Notes under the pieces: generated by a model
What the model saw: only the letters and a program-made list of their open reading frames with translations
Told to the model about the DNA's origin: nothing
The model's database searches: none
Shown here: in pieces, positions 55,587-64,000 of the stretch
How positions within the stretch are numbered: the first letter of the stretch is position 1
How the letters are laid out: every line of letters begins with the position of its first letter
Translations under genes and position numbers: made by a program
Assembly (NCBI GenBank): GCA_937138495.1
Contig: CAKZPE010000007.1
Coordinates: 62,001 to 126,000 of the forward strand
DNA: 64,000 nucleotides
Direction of reading: 5' to 3'
DNA from: an uncultured Oceanospirillaceae bacterium
GTDB lineage: Bacteria > Pseudomonadota > Gammaproteobacteria > Pseudomonadales > Balneatricaceae

Positions 55587-57500
55587 TCAGTTATCGCTCA
55601 TATCGCTGAACGGATTGTCGATGTTCAGATTAACCGGGTTGGCGTATCCCGGCAGCTGAATTTTGCTGTCGGTCATCTGTAAGTCTTCACCCGTCAGAAC
55701 GTTATGGTCATAACGGTAGATAGGTTTACTCAACCCTTTAACGGAATGTTCATCGTAATCTTTTGCGCTGCTCAGCGTGTCTGCCAGTTTGTCCTGATAG
55801 CGGGCCATGGCTTCTTTGCCGTGACGCTTTGTCAGCATAGCTGTGGTGACGGTCGGAGACAGCATGACGGCACTGGCGTTATTACCGCCAAAGCCTTTCG
55901 AATTCAGAATCACTGAGTCCATACCGTCAGTCCCTACCTGCATATGCTGATTACTCAGATGCAGATTACTTGCATGAATGTCTTCGGCGAATGCCGGGGT
56001 GGTGATGATACCCGGGATGATACCGTGTTCCCAAACACCCAGAGACAGGTTTAACTGATCGCCCCCGGCTGTGCCCTGTGAGTGGCCCAGATAGCATTTC
56101 AGGGCGGCAACTTTCCAGTCCGGAATGCCGAATGCTTTCGCGGTTTCGTTAATTACGTGGGACTCAGTCACCCGGTTTTGCGGGGTGCTGGTGCCGTGGG
56201 CCTGCACAAAGCTGCGTTGGCGTAAAGAGTCTTCACCCAGCATGGTTTTGACCAGTGAAGCCGCTTTACCCATGGTGATGTAGTTACCGATACCCGGTGC
56301 CGAGATGGATTTTTTATGGCCGTCCGCATTGACGAATACTTCCGGGATCGCGCCGTGAATCTGTGCGCCCAGTTCCAGTGCCAGGTCGTCACTCATCAGC
56401 AGCGTGAACTGGCAGGATTCAGCAATGGTGAAGCCGCAGTTGTCGCCGAAAGGCCGGCAGGCGCGGCGATAATCTTCATCATTCAGTTCACTGAGCTTAT
56501 CCAGTGCCAGCAGGGCTTTATCTTCTGCCAGTGCACCCATCGCCCGGAAGCCTTCAATGATTTCCGGTGTGACAGGCGCATCGCTGCCGCCGACCAGTAC
56601 TACTTTACGGCGGCCGCTGCGGATGTCGTTAACCGCGCTGCGTAGGTTATACAGATAGGTTGCACAGGCGCCCAGTGCTCCACCGGTTACGCCCACACTG
56701 CCAAGGATATATGCATTGATAAAATCCGCAGGCATTTGTGCATAGCCCAGTGGCATATTTTTGGAAGTGGTACGCTTGCCGATCGACGGGAATTTAACCA
56801 GTCCGCCAAACCCCAGATCATCTAACTGGCCAATCGAGTTGCTGGCGTATACACCAATCTGGTCGGGTGCGACGCTATCGGCAATCACATCCCATGGGAT
56901 ACCGGCAGAGTTGAGCGCATCGGATGCGCCGAATACGGTCATCTGCAGGTTGCGGGGATGGTTGCGGGACTGATACAGGGTGCCTGGCTTAAAGCCGGTA
57001 GGCAGCTGGCCGGCAGTGCGGACCTGCGCACCGCGGGTGTCCGGCAGAATTGTATTCAGCTCACCGCTGAAGGTCACTTCAACCTGATTGGCATTAAGTT
57101 CTTTAACCTGCCAGTTTTCAGGGATTTGCTGGGGCATCTGGCGTTTACGTAATGTAAACGTAACCGTTTCAGAGGTATTCAGCTTGGCTGGCTGGTTAAA
57201 CACTACGTTATTGATGTCGAAGCAGTCGCTCTCAATTCGGCGAATCAGGGTGTTGTCCTGCACCTGCTGAGCCAGGCTTTCAGCCAGTTCTGTTACCGGA
57301 CGTTGCTTGCCTTCGCTGTCGACATAATGGCCATTTTCAAACCCCGCCAGCCCCATCAGAGTGGCCAGGTCTAACAATGTTTCTGCACGGCTCGTCTCAT
57401 CCAGCTCGTCCAGTACAAGGCGACGATAACCGTGGTGAAAGGAACTGCGACCGGCCGGGCTGATGCCGCCGAAACCTACAATAACCGGGAGTTGAGACAA
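55587..57500 (-). CDS. fabY: Beta-ketoacyl-ACP synthase FabY
   Basis: 637 residues, large ketoacyl synthase of the FabY type, which starts fatty-acid synthesis from acetyl-CoA and malonyl-ACP in Pseudomonas in place of FabH. The nucleophile cysteine lies in GACATYLYNLRSAV, and the catalytic histidines in HGTSTPQNRV and GHSQGTAGGD. A TTG at 57500 follows GAGGAAAG and gives a start of LSQLPVIVGFGG, the usual FabY beginning. An upstream ATG would add 21 residues that fit no family member. Single gene. Confidence 0.88.
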   Translation of the reverse strand: MSQLPVIVGFGGISPAGRSSFHHGYRRLVLDELDETSRAETLLDLATLMGLAGFENGHYVDSEGKQRPVTELAESLAQQVQDNTLIRRIESDCFDINNVVFNQPAKLNTSETVTFTLRKRQMPQQIPENWQVKELNANQVEVTFSGELNTILPDTRGAQVRTAGQLPTGFKPGTLYQSRNHPRNLQMTVFGASDALNSAGIPWDVIADSVAPDQIGVYASNSIGQLDDLGFGGLVKFPSIGKRTTSKNMPLGYAQMPADFINAYILGSVGVTGGALGACATYLYNLRSAVNDIRSGRRKVVLVGGSDAPVTPEIIEGFRAMGALAEDKALLALDKLSELNDEDYRRACRPFGDNCGFTIAESCQFTLLMSDDLALELGAQIHGAIPEVFVNADGHKKSISAPGIGNYITMGKAASLVKTMLGEDSLRQRSFVQAHGTSTPQNRVTESHVINETAKAFGIPDWKVAALKCYLGHSQGTAGGDQLNLSLGVWEHGIIPGIITTPAFAEDIHASNLHLSNQHMQVGTDGMDSVILNSKGFGGNNASAVMLSPTVTTAMLTKRHGKEAMARYQDKLADTLSSAKDYDEHSVKGLSKPIYRYDHNVLTGEDLQMTDSKIQLPGYANPVNLNIDNPFSDMSDN

Positions 57501-57777
57501 GGGACTTTCCTCGGAACAGAATCTTACGAATATATTACCGAACGATTCTATAAGTTGTGACACGTACTGACTAGGGGATAGGCAGGGGAATTTTCATAAA
57601 CTCAGTAATTATTCATATTCCCCGACTATAATTTTTTAGCATTCCGGCAGATGTGCATGTTTTTTACATCAGGCATGGTAATTTGGTGAAAAGCCGCTGA
57701 ATTATTTGCTTGTGTTGGAGTCACAGCCTGAGGCGTAGCCGGTCGGACCGGTCATGAAAGAATATTGAGGTATATGT

Positions 57778-58431
57778 ATGAAGAAATTAACTGTCCTTGC
57801 CTGTGCGCTGGTGCTAGCAGGTTGTCAGACGCTGGATCCGTATACGCAGGAGCAAAAAACCGGTAATGCAACGAAAGGCGCGGGTATCGGTGCATTAGCC
57901 GGTGCGGTGTTGGGCGCGGCTGTTTCCAGTAAAAGTGACCGTACCAAGGGCGCGATTACCGGTGCACTGGTCGGCGGTGCTGTCGGCGGTGGTATCGGCT
58001 ATTACATGGATCAGCAGGAAATGCTGCTGCGTCAGGAGCTGGAAGGTACCGGTGTTCGGGTTGAGCGGGTCGGTGATGAGATTCGTCTGATTATGCCGGG
58101 TAATATCACCTTTGCGACGGATTCATATAACATCGCGCCGGGCTTCAATGGTGTACTGGGCTCTGTGGGTAAAGTGCTGGTGAAATTTGATAAGACGATC
58201 GTCAATGTGGATGGTTTTACTGACAGTACCGGGTCTTATGAGTATAACCAGGAGCTTTCTGAACGCCGCGCCGCCTCGGTTGCTCAGTATCTGGCTAGTA
58301 CAGGGGTGTCTGATTTGCGGTTACAGGCCCGGGGTTACGGTGAGCGTTATCCGGTTGCCAGCAATGATACTGCTGCCGGGCGTTCTCAGAACCGTCGGGT
58401 AGAAGTACAGATTCGCGGTACCCAGCAATAA
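57778..58431 (+). CDS. OmpA-family lipoprotein with glycine-zipper segment (YiaD-like)
   Basis: 217 residues. The lipobox is LVLAGC (Cys16). Residues about 30-75 form a glycine-zipper (GAGIGALAGAVLGAAV, GGAVGGGIGYYM), and residues about 105-217 an OmpA-like peptidoglycan-binding domain (FTDSTGSYEYNQELSERRA, ARGYGERYPVASN). It anchors the outer membrane to peptidoglycan. Its ribosome-binding site is GAGG eight bases upstream. Confidence 0.9.
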   Translation: MKKLTVLACALVLAGCQTLDPYTQEQKTGNATKGAGIGALAGAVLGAAVSSKSDRTKGAITGALVGGAVGGGIGYYMDQQEMLLRQELEGTGVRVERVGDEIRLIMPGNITFATDSYNIAPGFNGVLGSVGKVLVKFDKTIVNVDGFTDSTGSYEYNQELSERRAASVAQYLASTGVSDLRLQARGYGERYPVASNDTAAGRSQNRRVEVQIRGTQQ

Positions 58432-58460
58432 TTCAGTGTTCTAAAAGTAGCTTACACGGT

Positions 58461-58501
58461 AAAAAGCCGGGGGTGTTCGCTGAACAGCCCCGGCTTTTTT
58501 G
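58461..58501. terminator. Strong terminator, probably bidirectional
   Basis: AAAAAGCCGGGG pairs with CCCCGGCTTTTTT across a 16-nt loop. A-run and T-run flank the stem, so it can serve the OmpA-lipoprotein gene and the convergent flgT. Confidence 0.88.
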
Positions 58502-58517
58502 TATCAGGTGTGGCTGA

Positions 58518-59735
58518 TCAGTGGGTAATGACCACATCATCCGGCTGAATATTGTAGGTGGCACTTTCCTGAGTCAGGCGGCCAACAGAAAAGAATGGCT
58601 GCACTTCGGTGACCGTGATACTGCTCTGGGTGTTGCTTAGCTGGATGTTTTCGCTGATACCGTTGGTGTAGAAGCTGGATTTACGGTACACACTCAGACG
58701 GTCGCCAACATTGATACCTGCCTGTGAGCCGGCATTAAACCAGATGAAGCTGCCGTCGGTGCGGGTAATGCTGGCAGCGAAGGGTTTACAGCGTAATTCT
58801 GTCTGAATGTCGTCAGTAATCTGGCTGATCAGCTGCCGGGTTTGCTGGCCGTAATCCTGTTTCCAGTAGGCTGCACTGCCAAATCCTGTTTTGGCTTCCG
58901 GGGCCAGATTCCAGCGACCGGCAACGACGTATTGTTTGCTGAACAAAAGGGCGCCACTGAAGCCATCATGTATGAATACATCCACTACCAGATTACGTAA
59001 ATGCCGTTTGCTGCGGTAATCCTGACGGTTATAAAAATCCACTAATATGTTGCGTTTAAGGGCAATGGTATCCGGATCGTGCATAGTCATATCGCGAATC
59101 ACACCGGAGATAACATACTGCACATCTAACTGTTGGAGCTCCTGTAATACAGTGGTAATAGCACCTGCAGATAGCTGTCTGGAGGGAGCGGTCTGTAACT
59201 CAGGATGCAGGGTCAGCAGGCCTGCATTACGGGCTGTCAGCTGAGTGTTTTCATTAATATTGTTGGTTAACTGTGTACTGAACTCTGACTGGATATTTTC
59301 CAGTGATCCAAGCACCGCTTGTGAGGGGGCTAATAAAGGAAAGGCAGTAACAGCCAGTGATTTCAGATAGCCCTGTGCGCGTACGCCGTTTTTGCAATCT
59401 GCTTCGTATTCTACATTGGCCCGGATTCTTACATGCAGGGTCTGATTGCGGATGACTTCATCAATGATTTCGATGTCATTTACCTGTCCCAGAGTTTTTA
59501 TCTGCATATTGTCGATGCTGAGTACACCGTCGGTGACTTTTTGGGTACTGCTAACGAAAACACTGGCCTGGAGGGCTGCCTGCTGGGAGGCGTTGCGGAT
59601 TGCATTTTGCCGTGCAGAATCCAGGTCACCATCAAAGATCATGGATTGCCCCTGAGCTTCAACAGTGATTGCTGTTGCCAGAGCGGAGAATGCCAGTAAA
59701 CACGTGGCAATAATTGCGCGTAACAGATTAAACAT
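58518..59735 (-). CDS. flgT: Flagellar assembly protein FlgT
   Basis: 405 residues from the ATG at 59735. A signal peptide (LLRAIIATCLLAFSALATA) leads into the FlgT N-terminal domain (QSMIFDGDLDSARQNAIRNA), a middle beta domain and a C-terminal SH3-like domain (WFNAGSQAGINVGDRLSVY). FlgT forms the H ring around the basal body in Vibrio. It is divergent from flgO-flgP, giving the same trio as in Vibrio. Confidence 0.9.
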   Translation of the reverse strand: MFNLLRAIIATCLLAFSALATAITVEAQGQSMIFDGDLDSARQNAIRNASQQAALQASVFVSSTQKVTDGVLSIDNMQIKTLGQVNDIEIIDEVIRNQTLHVRIRANVEYEADCKNGVRAQGYLKSLAVTAFPLLAPSQAVLGSLENIQSEFSTQLTNNINENTQLTARNAGLLTLHPELQTAPSRQLSAGAITTVLQELQQLDVQYVISGVIRDMTMHDPDTIALKRNILVDFYNRQDYRSKRHLRNLVVDVFIHDGFSGALLFSKQYVVAGRWNLAPEAKTGFGSAAYWKQDYGQQTRQLISQITDDIQTELRCKPFAASITRTDGSFIWFNAGSQAGINVGDRLSVYRKSSFYTNGISENIQLSNTQSSITVTEVQPFFSVGRLTQESATYNIQPDDVVITH

Positions 59736-59896
59736 AAGCGTCAGATCACCGATACAGTACATATGTGCGTAGAGAATATGTCATTCAGGTGGATAAGATA
59801 GCATTCTCTGCAGAAAATTATGGTAATTTATCCGGACAGCAGTAAAGGTTTTATCTGTGGCGATACAGATGTAATTTTTGCTACTCCCTGAAAGCG

Positions 59897-59902
59897 TATA
59901 AT
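59897..59902 (+). promoter_or_regulatory. Candidate -10 box for flgO
   Basis: A perfect TATAAT lies 19 bases before the flgO start. No canonical -35 was found at 17 bp upstream (the region there is T-rich), so this is a weak promoter call. Confidence 0.35.
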
Positions 59903-59920
59903 GGCAGATGTGATCAGCTG

Positions 59921-60625
59921 ATGAAATATTTACGACAACTTGCTATAGGTCTGATAATAATCGGGATAGCCGGCTGTACAACTCCCGGGAATGAGACTGT
60001 CAAAATTCAGCTCGACAGTATCAGCCCGGAAGCCGCCCAGACATTGCGTGAAACACAGACCGAAGCGGTGCAGGCGGAACGCGAAGCTCTGACCCGGGAA
60101 GTTGTCATGGTGGATGCTGCTTCTAACGGTACAGATGCTATGAGCGAAGTGGTTGCTCAGATGGCGGTACAGATTGATACCGGGCTGGCAAAGAACCGGG
60201 TTAAGAAGCTGCCGATCGCAATTCTTCCGTTTAAAAATCTGGATGCGAATACAACCCCTGCCGGGTTAGGCGAGCGGCTCAGTGAAAGTATGATTTTTCA
60301 GATGCAGCAGCATGGCTATAATCTGGTGGACTACCGGGCCGTCAGTCTGAATACGACGGTCAAGAACCCACTATCCCGGGATAACCTTTCTTCAATCCGA
60401 AACCGTTTCCGGATTCATTATATTCTGACCGGTACTTATGCCCGTCATCCGGATGGCCTGGTGATTAATGCCAGGGTGCTTGATACAACAACCCGTCAGA
60501 TAATGGCAACGGGCCAGTCCCATGTGTCAGTTGCCCGTCTGGAAGGTGAAATTCCCGGCTATGATCCGCTGGCCAGTGATTCAGCTGGCATGATTATCGA
60601 AAATGGCCAGGGGAGAGGGCAATGA
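59921..60625 (+). CDS. flgO: Flagellar outer-membrane lipoprotein FlgO
   Basis: 234 residues, lipobox GIAGC. The FlgO domain (residues about 85-200) shows LPIAILPFKNLDANTTPAGL, ESMIFQMQQHGYNLVDYRAV and HYILTGTYARHPDGLVINAR. FlgO is an outer-membrane protein needed for stable flagellar anchoring in vibrios. It overlaps flgP by 4 bp. Confidence 0.88.
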   Translation: MKYLRQLAIGLIIIGIAGCTTPGNETVKIQLDSISPEAAQTLRETQTEAVQAEREALTREVVMVDAASNGTDAMSEVVAQMAVQIDTGLAKNRVKKLPIAILPFKNLDANTTPAGLGERLSESMIFQMQQHGYNLVDYRAVSLNTTVKNPLSRDNLSSIRNRFRIHYILTGTYARHPDGLVINARVLDTTTRQIMATGQSHVSVARLEGEIPGYDPLASDSAGMIIENGQGRGQ

Positions 60626-61098
60626 CCTTTATGATCAAAACGTTTTCCCGGTTCCTGTTGGTAACAATACTGGGGATATCACTGGCGGGGTGTGAAACCT
60701 TTGTTGAATCCACCAAGGATATTGTCAGCGCGTTGCCTGATTTGCCACCGCGGGTGGATGACACGCCTCTGCCGCCGGACTGGGTGCAGGTAACAGGGTA
60801 TGCACCGATCAGTTTGCAGTCGGGTCTGAACCGGCAGCATAAAATCCTCAATGCGATTAAAGCTTCGAAGCTGGATGCCTATCGGGAGTTGACGGCGGTT
60901 GTACATGGTCAGCATCTGGCGGGCAGTACGTCTGTACAGGATATGATTTTGCAGAGTAATTCATTTCAGGGCGCGGTTGCCGGAATTATCCGTGGTGCGC
61001 GGGTCGTGAAGAGTTATCCGGTTCAGGATGATGTCTATGCTACGATTTTGGAGGTGGATCTGAATCAGGTTCAGCGGGTCTGGCGAAACAGTCAGTAG
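60622..61098 (+). CDS. flgP: Flagellar lipoprotein FlgP
   Basis: 158 residues, lipobox GISLAGC. FlgP-family regions include PDWVQVTGYAPISLQ and IKASKLDAYRELTAVVHG. FlgP forms a ring at the outer membrane around the flagellar base in Vibrio and Campylobacter. The ATG overlaps the flgO stop (ATGA). The IS element begins 13 bp after its stop, so any further flg genes that once followed have been cut away or never existed here. Confidence 0.85.
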   Translation: MTFMIKTFSRFLLVTILGISLAGCETFVESTKDIVSALPDLPPRVDDTPLPPDWVQVTGYAPISLQSGLNRQHKILNAIKASKLDAYRELTAVVHGQHLAGSTSVQDMILQSNSFQGAVAGIIRGARVVKSYPVQDDVYATILEVDLNQVQRVWRNSQ

Positions 61099-61110
61099 TG
61101 GTCGGTCAAT

Positions 61111-61143
61111 AAAAAAGGGCATGGTGACATCACTGCTGTCCCA
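61111..61143 (+). repeat. Left terminal inverted repeat of the IS4-family element
   Basis: A6 then GGGCATGGTGAC and the block ATCACTGCTGTCCCA shared with the other end. Confidence 0.85.
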
Positions 61144-61153
61144 CAATTTTTGA

Positions 61154-62305
61154 TCATAAAGGGATCCTCATCTGAGGATCCCTTTTTTGCTTATCAGGCG
61201 GCGAAGGATTTATCAGTTCAAAGAGAGACTTTTTCTCAAAAAGATTAACCTGTACCACACGCAGCATTCTCTGAACTGACCAACCTTTTTTAGCTCCGTG
61301 TTGAACATAAGCCAGCAATAAATAACTGATCATAGCGATCCAGATCTGCGTCAAAATGGCATTTCTTGATGTCCCTAAAAAGGCTTTGATCTTCAGATTT
61401 TGCTTGAGCGTTTTGAAAAATATTTCAACGTCCCAGCGCTGTTTATAGATTCCAGCAATGGTATTGGCTGCCAGCTTAAAATTGTTGGTTAAAAAACGGT
61501 AGTGTTTGTGGGTCTCAGGGCAATCGTAGCCCACCAAACGCAACTTGGGCGCGCCTTGCTTGATAGCATGATCACTGTCTAATTGAATGACCTGATCGTA
61601 AATAACCTGGCTGTCTGGGTTTACTTGAGCATCTTTAAGAATGCTATAAACCGCCTTGGGGCGTATGCGGGTAACAAAGCTAACCCCTTGTTTTGTCAGA
61701 GAACCGTACCAGGCATAGTCTACGTAGCCTTTATCAAAGGACACTATACTTCCCTTGGGGAAACTGAATTTTCGTCCCTTAACCATGTCGTTCTCTTTAC
61801 CGTCGCCCAATGCAACAAACTCAGGAATGAGGCTGGCATTATTGAGCCCGACATGAAGCTTTACCGCTGCCTTACTTTGATGGCATTTGGCCCAGGGAAA
61901 TATTTTTAATGACAAGTCAACGACGCTGGCGTCGAGTGAATAGAGTGGATTTTTAAAGCGGAATGAATGCTTTGTAGAACGCGTAGAACAACGCGCCAGT
62001 AATTTATAAAACACAGCCTGATAAAGCTCGTAAGGCTGTTGTTCATTCAACCGCGCCAGAGTCGATCTGGCGATGGGTTTTGCACCAAGATGATAAAGCT
62101 TATTCTGCTGGCTAAGTAAATTCGATTCTATATCGCGAAGGCTTTGTCTGCAGGAAAGCTGTGACATGCTCAGGCCAATGAATTGATCCCAGCGAGAAGC
62201 GGAGCGTAATTTTTGCCCCTTATGATGCTGCTTTGCTAAGGCTTCAAATTCATGTCTGGACAGAGGTTGCAGAAGCTGATGAAAAGCAGTGTTATGATGT
62301 GACAA
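61154..62305 (-). CDS. IS4-family transposase
   Basis: 383 residues, intact. The N-terminal DUF4372-like region (HHNTAFHQLLQPLSRHEFE) is followed by a DDE domain: first Asp in YSLDASVVDLSL, second in SIVSFDKGYVDYAW, and the IS4 signature Y-x2-R-x3-E-x6-K in GIYKQRWDVEIFFKTLKQN. It appears full length, with no frameshift, so the element may still move. Confidence 0.92.
   Translation of the reverse strand: MSHHNTAFHQLLQPLSRHEFEALAKQHHKGQKLRSASRWDQFIGLSMSQLSCRQSLRDIESNLLSQQNKLYHLGAKPIARSTLARLNEQQPYELYQAVFYKLLARCSTRSTKHSFRFKNPLYSLDASVVDLSLKIFPWAKCHQSKAAVKLHVGLNNASLIPEFVALGDGKENDMVKGRKFSFPKGSIVSFDKGYVDYAWYGSLTKQGVSFVTRIRPKAVYSILKDAQVNPDSQVIYDQVIQLDSDHAIKQGAPKLRLVGYDCPETHKHYRFLTNNFKLAANTIAGIYKQRWDVEIFFKTLKQNLKIKAFLGTSRNAILTQIWIAMISYLLLAYVQHGAKKGWSVQRMLRVVQVNLFEKKSLFELINPSPPDKQKRDPQMRIPL
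61158..61188. terminator. Palindromic terminator inside the IS, at the transposase 3' end
   Basis: AAAGGGATCCTCA and TGAGGATCCCTTT form a 13-bp perfect stem with a 2-nt loop and T6 on the plus strand. It overlaps the last codons of the transposase and would stop transcription entering from flgP. Confidence 0.85.
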
Positions 62306-62390
62306 AGCCTGAATCCTTTGCGGTTGAAGTGTTTGGTTGCACTTTCATTTTACCCGCTTGGATTCAGGCTTTGTTATTTTGTCCTAACTA

Positions 62391-62423
62391 TGGGACAGCA
62401 GTGATGGTGACATGCCCTTTTTT
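62391..62423 (-). repeat. Right terminal inverted repeat of the IS4-family element
   Basis: TGGGACAGCAGTGAT, then GGTGACATGCCC and T6, complementary to the left end apart from four adjacent positions. Confidence 0.85.
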
Positions 62424-62437
62424 GTGTCTGAACGGTT

Positions 62438-62734
62438 TTATGCCGGCTTTTGAATTTTCTCGAATGCTGCCAGCTGTTCCGGTGTGGCTTTTTGCTGGTG
62501 GTTAGCTTTCCATTCTGCATAAGGCATGCCGTAAACCTGTTCGCAGGCATCTTCATAGCTGATATCTACGCCTTGTTCATCGGCAGCAGCTTTATACCAC
62601 TTAGACAGGCAGTTGCGGCAGAAACCTGCCAGAATCATCAGGTCGATGTTCTGAACGTCTTTACGGTTGTCCAGGTGCTTAACCAGACGGCGGAAGGCGG
62701 CGGCTTCCAGTTCAGTTTGTTGTTGCTTATCCAT
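62438..62734 (-). CDS. DUF1244-family protein
   Basis: 98 residues. The signature LMILAGFCRNCLSKWY with two cysteines three residues apart matches DUF1244 proteins of proteobacteria, whose function is unknown. AAGGAAT precedes the ATG. It lies 42 bp after glnD on the same strand, and its stop is only 14 bp from the IS end. Confidence 0.88.
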   Translation of the reverse strand: MDKQQQTELEAAAFRRLVKHLDNRKDVQNIDLMILAGFCRNCLSKWYKAAADEQGVDISYEDACEQVYGMPYAEWKANHQQKATPEQLAAFEKIQKPA

Positions 62735-62776
62735 TTTTATTCCTTACTTTGGCTGCCGCAGGCGGGCATGCGCAGG

Positions 62777-64000
62777 TTATTGTTCGGCCTGAATGTGTTC
62801 ATCCAGTTGTTGGCAGATGTCTTTTTGCAGGGCGTCGCAAAGGGCTTCATCGGTCAGGGGGTTGCCCTGAATATCGCTGATGAAGAAGTAATCTTCTACC
62901 CGCTCGCCAATGCTGGCAATTTTGGCTTTGCGGACGGAGATGCCGTGGGTCATAAAGATGCGTCCCAGGCGAGCTAGCAGGCCCGGGCGGTCAGGTGTCA
63001 TGACTTCCAGTGTGGTCAGATGATTGTCAGTATCGTTGATGATATTTACCCGGGTAGGGTTGGCAAATAGCTTCAGCTGACGGGGAATGCGCCGGTGAAT
63101 GATATTCGGGTATTCTTCAGGATTATTCAGCGCATTGACCAGGCTTTGCTGAATGTATTCCAGATGGGCAGCGTTATCTGTCAGTGGCTGGTTATCGGCC
63201 GTTAGTACGGTGTAGGTATTCAGCGTCTGGTTGTTGTCCGCTACCATGATCCGGGCATCCTGAATGTTCAGGTTTAGCTGATCCAGTGCGGATGCTGCCG
63301 CAGCAAACAGGTTTGGCTGATCACACATATAGATGAAGACTTCCGTTGCGCCTTCGAATGAGCGCCGGGACGTTTCATGCATTTTGACCAGCGGTAAGTG
63401 TGACTCGCCGTGCTCCAGTATGGCGCGGGTCTGCCATGCAATATTAAGGGCTTGCTCGCGAAGAAAGTAATCATCCCCCAGGTGTTCCCAGAAACTCAGT
63501 ACTTCCATACCGCCGCAGCCGTTTCGCTGAAGCTGAACCATGGCTTCATGTTGGGTTTGCTCGATCCGGTCTTCCCGGTTAATCGGATTTTCCAGCCCCC
63601 GCTGAAGGGCTATCTTGGTGTCTGAATAAAGCTGGCGAAGTAATGCTGCCCGCCAGCTGTTCCACAGCGTGTGATTGGTGGCGTTGATGTCGGCAACAGT
63701 CAGAATATACAGGTGGTCCAGGTGATCCAGATCGCGTACCTGTTTGGCAAAATGCTGAATCACGTCCGGATCGGAAATGTCTTTCCGCTGTGCGGTCATG
63801 GACATCAGCAGGTGATTTCGCACTAGCCAGGTGACCAGATGGGTATCCCATTTGCCTAAATGGTGCCGTTCACAGAAGAGTTTGACGTCTTCAGCTCCCA
63901 GTTCGGAGTGATCGCCGCCGCGGCCTTTGCCGATATCGTGGTAGAGGCCAGCGATGTAAATCAGCTCGATTTTAGGGATTTGATTAATGATCCGGTGAGC
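62777..64000 (-). CDS. glnD: Bifunctional uridylyltransferase/uridylyl-removing enzyme GlnD (partial)
   Basis: The C-terminal 407 residues; the frame is open past the right edge of the window. It contains part of the HD uridylyl-removing domain (LYHDIGKGRGGDHSELG, then TVADINATNHTLWN) and two C-terminal ACT domains (FIYMCDQPNLFAAAASALDQ and LEVMTPDRPGLLARLGRIF). GlnD senses glutamine and modifies the PII proteins. The nucleotidyltransferase domain lies beyond the window. The DUF1244 gene follows. Confidence 0.95.
   Translation of the reverse strand, partial: AHRIINQIPKIELIYIAGLYHDIGKGRGGDHSELGAEDVKLFCERHHLGKWDTHLVTWLVRNHLLMSMTAQRKDISDPDVIQHFAKQVRDLDHLDHLYILTVADINATNHTLWNSWRAALLRQLYSDTKIALQRGLENPINREDRIEQTQHEAMVQLQRNGCGGMEVLSFWEHLGDDYFLREQALNIAWQTRAILEHGESHLPLVKMHETSRRSFEGATEVFIYMCDQPNLFAAAASALDQLNLNIQDARIMVADNNQTLNTYTVLTADNQPLTDNAAHLEYIQQSLVNALNNPEEYPNIIHRRIPRQLKLFANPTRVNIINDTDNHLTTLEVMTPDRPGLLARLGRIFMTHGISVRKAKIASIGERVEDYFFISDIQGNPLTDEALCDALQKDICQQLDEHIQAEQ

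Larger units (their letters stand above)
61111..62423 (-). mobile_element. IS4-family insertion sequence
   Basis: About 1.3 kb with one transposase gene between imperfect terminal inverted repeats. The left end is A6-GGGCATGGTGACATC... at 61111-61143. The right end, read in reverse from 62423, is A6-GGGCATGTCACCATC.... The ends agree at 29 of 33 positions, all four differences in one short block. No target duplication is visible on either side (flanks GGTCGGTCAAT and GTGTCTGAAC). Confidence 0.85.

Overview
The window is a 64 kb stretch of chromosome from a motile, aerobic, probably marine gammaproteobacterium. The gene content points to the Oceanospirillales/Pseudomonadales side: a long-form DapD with DapC and DapE, a FabY-type initiating ketoacyl synthase, a seven-MCE LetB, and a Vibrio-like flgT/flgOP locus. 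No gene fixes the genus, and no tRNA, rRNA or CRISPR array was seen.

Left part (1-24.7 kb) is mostly core genome. It holds argP (cut by the window edge) divergent from argO; a WYL regulator; and a LysR gene divergent from an HD-domain enzyme that may be a mixed-valent diiron oxygenase. Then come greB and a minus-strand run dapC - arsC-like - dapD - dapE - rlmA - two small genes (lysine/peptidoglycan precursor synthesis plus rRNA modification). Next are a lipoprotein built of eight 'PA-x-Y/F' repeats plus a peptidoglycan-binding domain, a PilZ protein, a two-gene RND efflux system, two hydrolases, and a LetAB lipid-transport operon in which letA is split into two genes. An SlyD-like isomerase and a Pmp3-family peptide close this part.

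Middle, 24.7-28.2 kb, looks accessory. It has an AT-rich gene-free tract, small ORFs, a 43-residue membrane microprotein behind an FNR/Anr-like box, and a 577-residue protein with a zeta-toxin-like P-loop domain.

The most interesting region is 28.2-46.2 kb. A flavodoxin with a Fur-box-like site is followed by a TonB-dependent receptor and a methyltransferase. Then comes a complete protein-thiocarboxylate sulfur system: E1-like/rhodanese activator, JAMM peptidase, and a CysO-like carrier ending in Gly-Gly. A cystathionine-synthase-like PLP enzyme, a double OsmC protein, an FAD oxidoreductase, a double-half CoA transferase, an AMP-forming acyl ligase and an acyl-CoA dehydrogenase follow. A degenerate GH88-like barrel protein, an MFS exporter and an AraC regulator (also behind a Fur-like site) end the block. 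Together they read as an iron-regulated cluster making, exporting and re-importing a thiocarboxylate-type metallophore, comparable in logic to the PDTC and thioquinolobactin loci. The product is not known from sequence.

Right part (46.2-64 kb) returns to core functions: prfC and a TatD nuclease; a three-gene signalling operon (REC-GGDEF-EAL protein, hybrid kinase with three receivers, CheR); fabY; an OmpA-family lipoprotein; and flgT divergent from flgO-flgP. An IS4-family element with 33-bp imperfect inverted repeats then separates flgP from a DUF1244 gene and glnD, which runs off the right edge.
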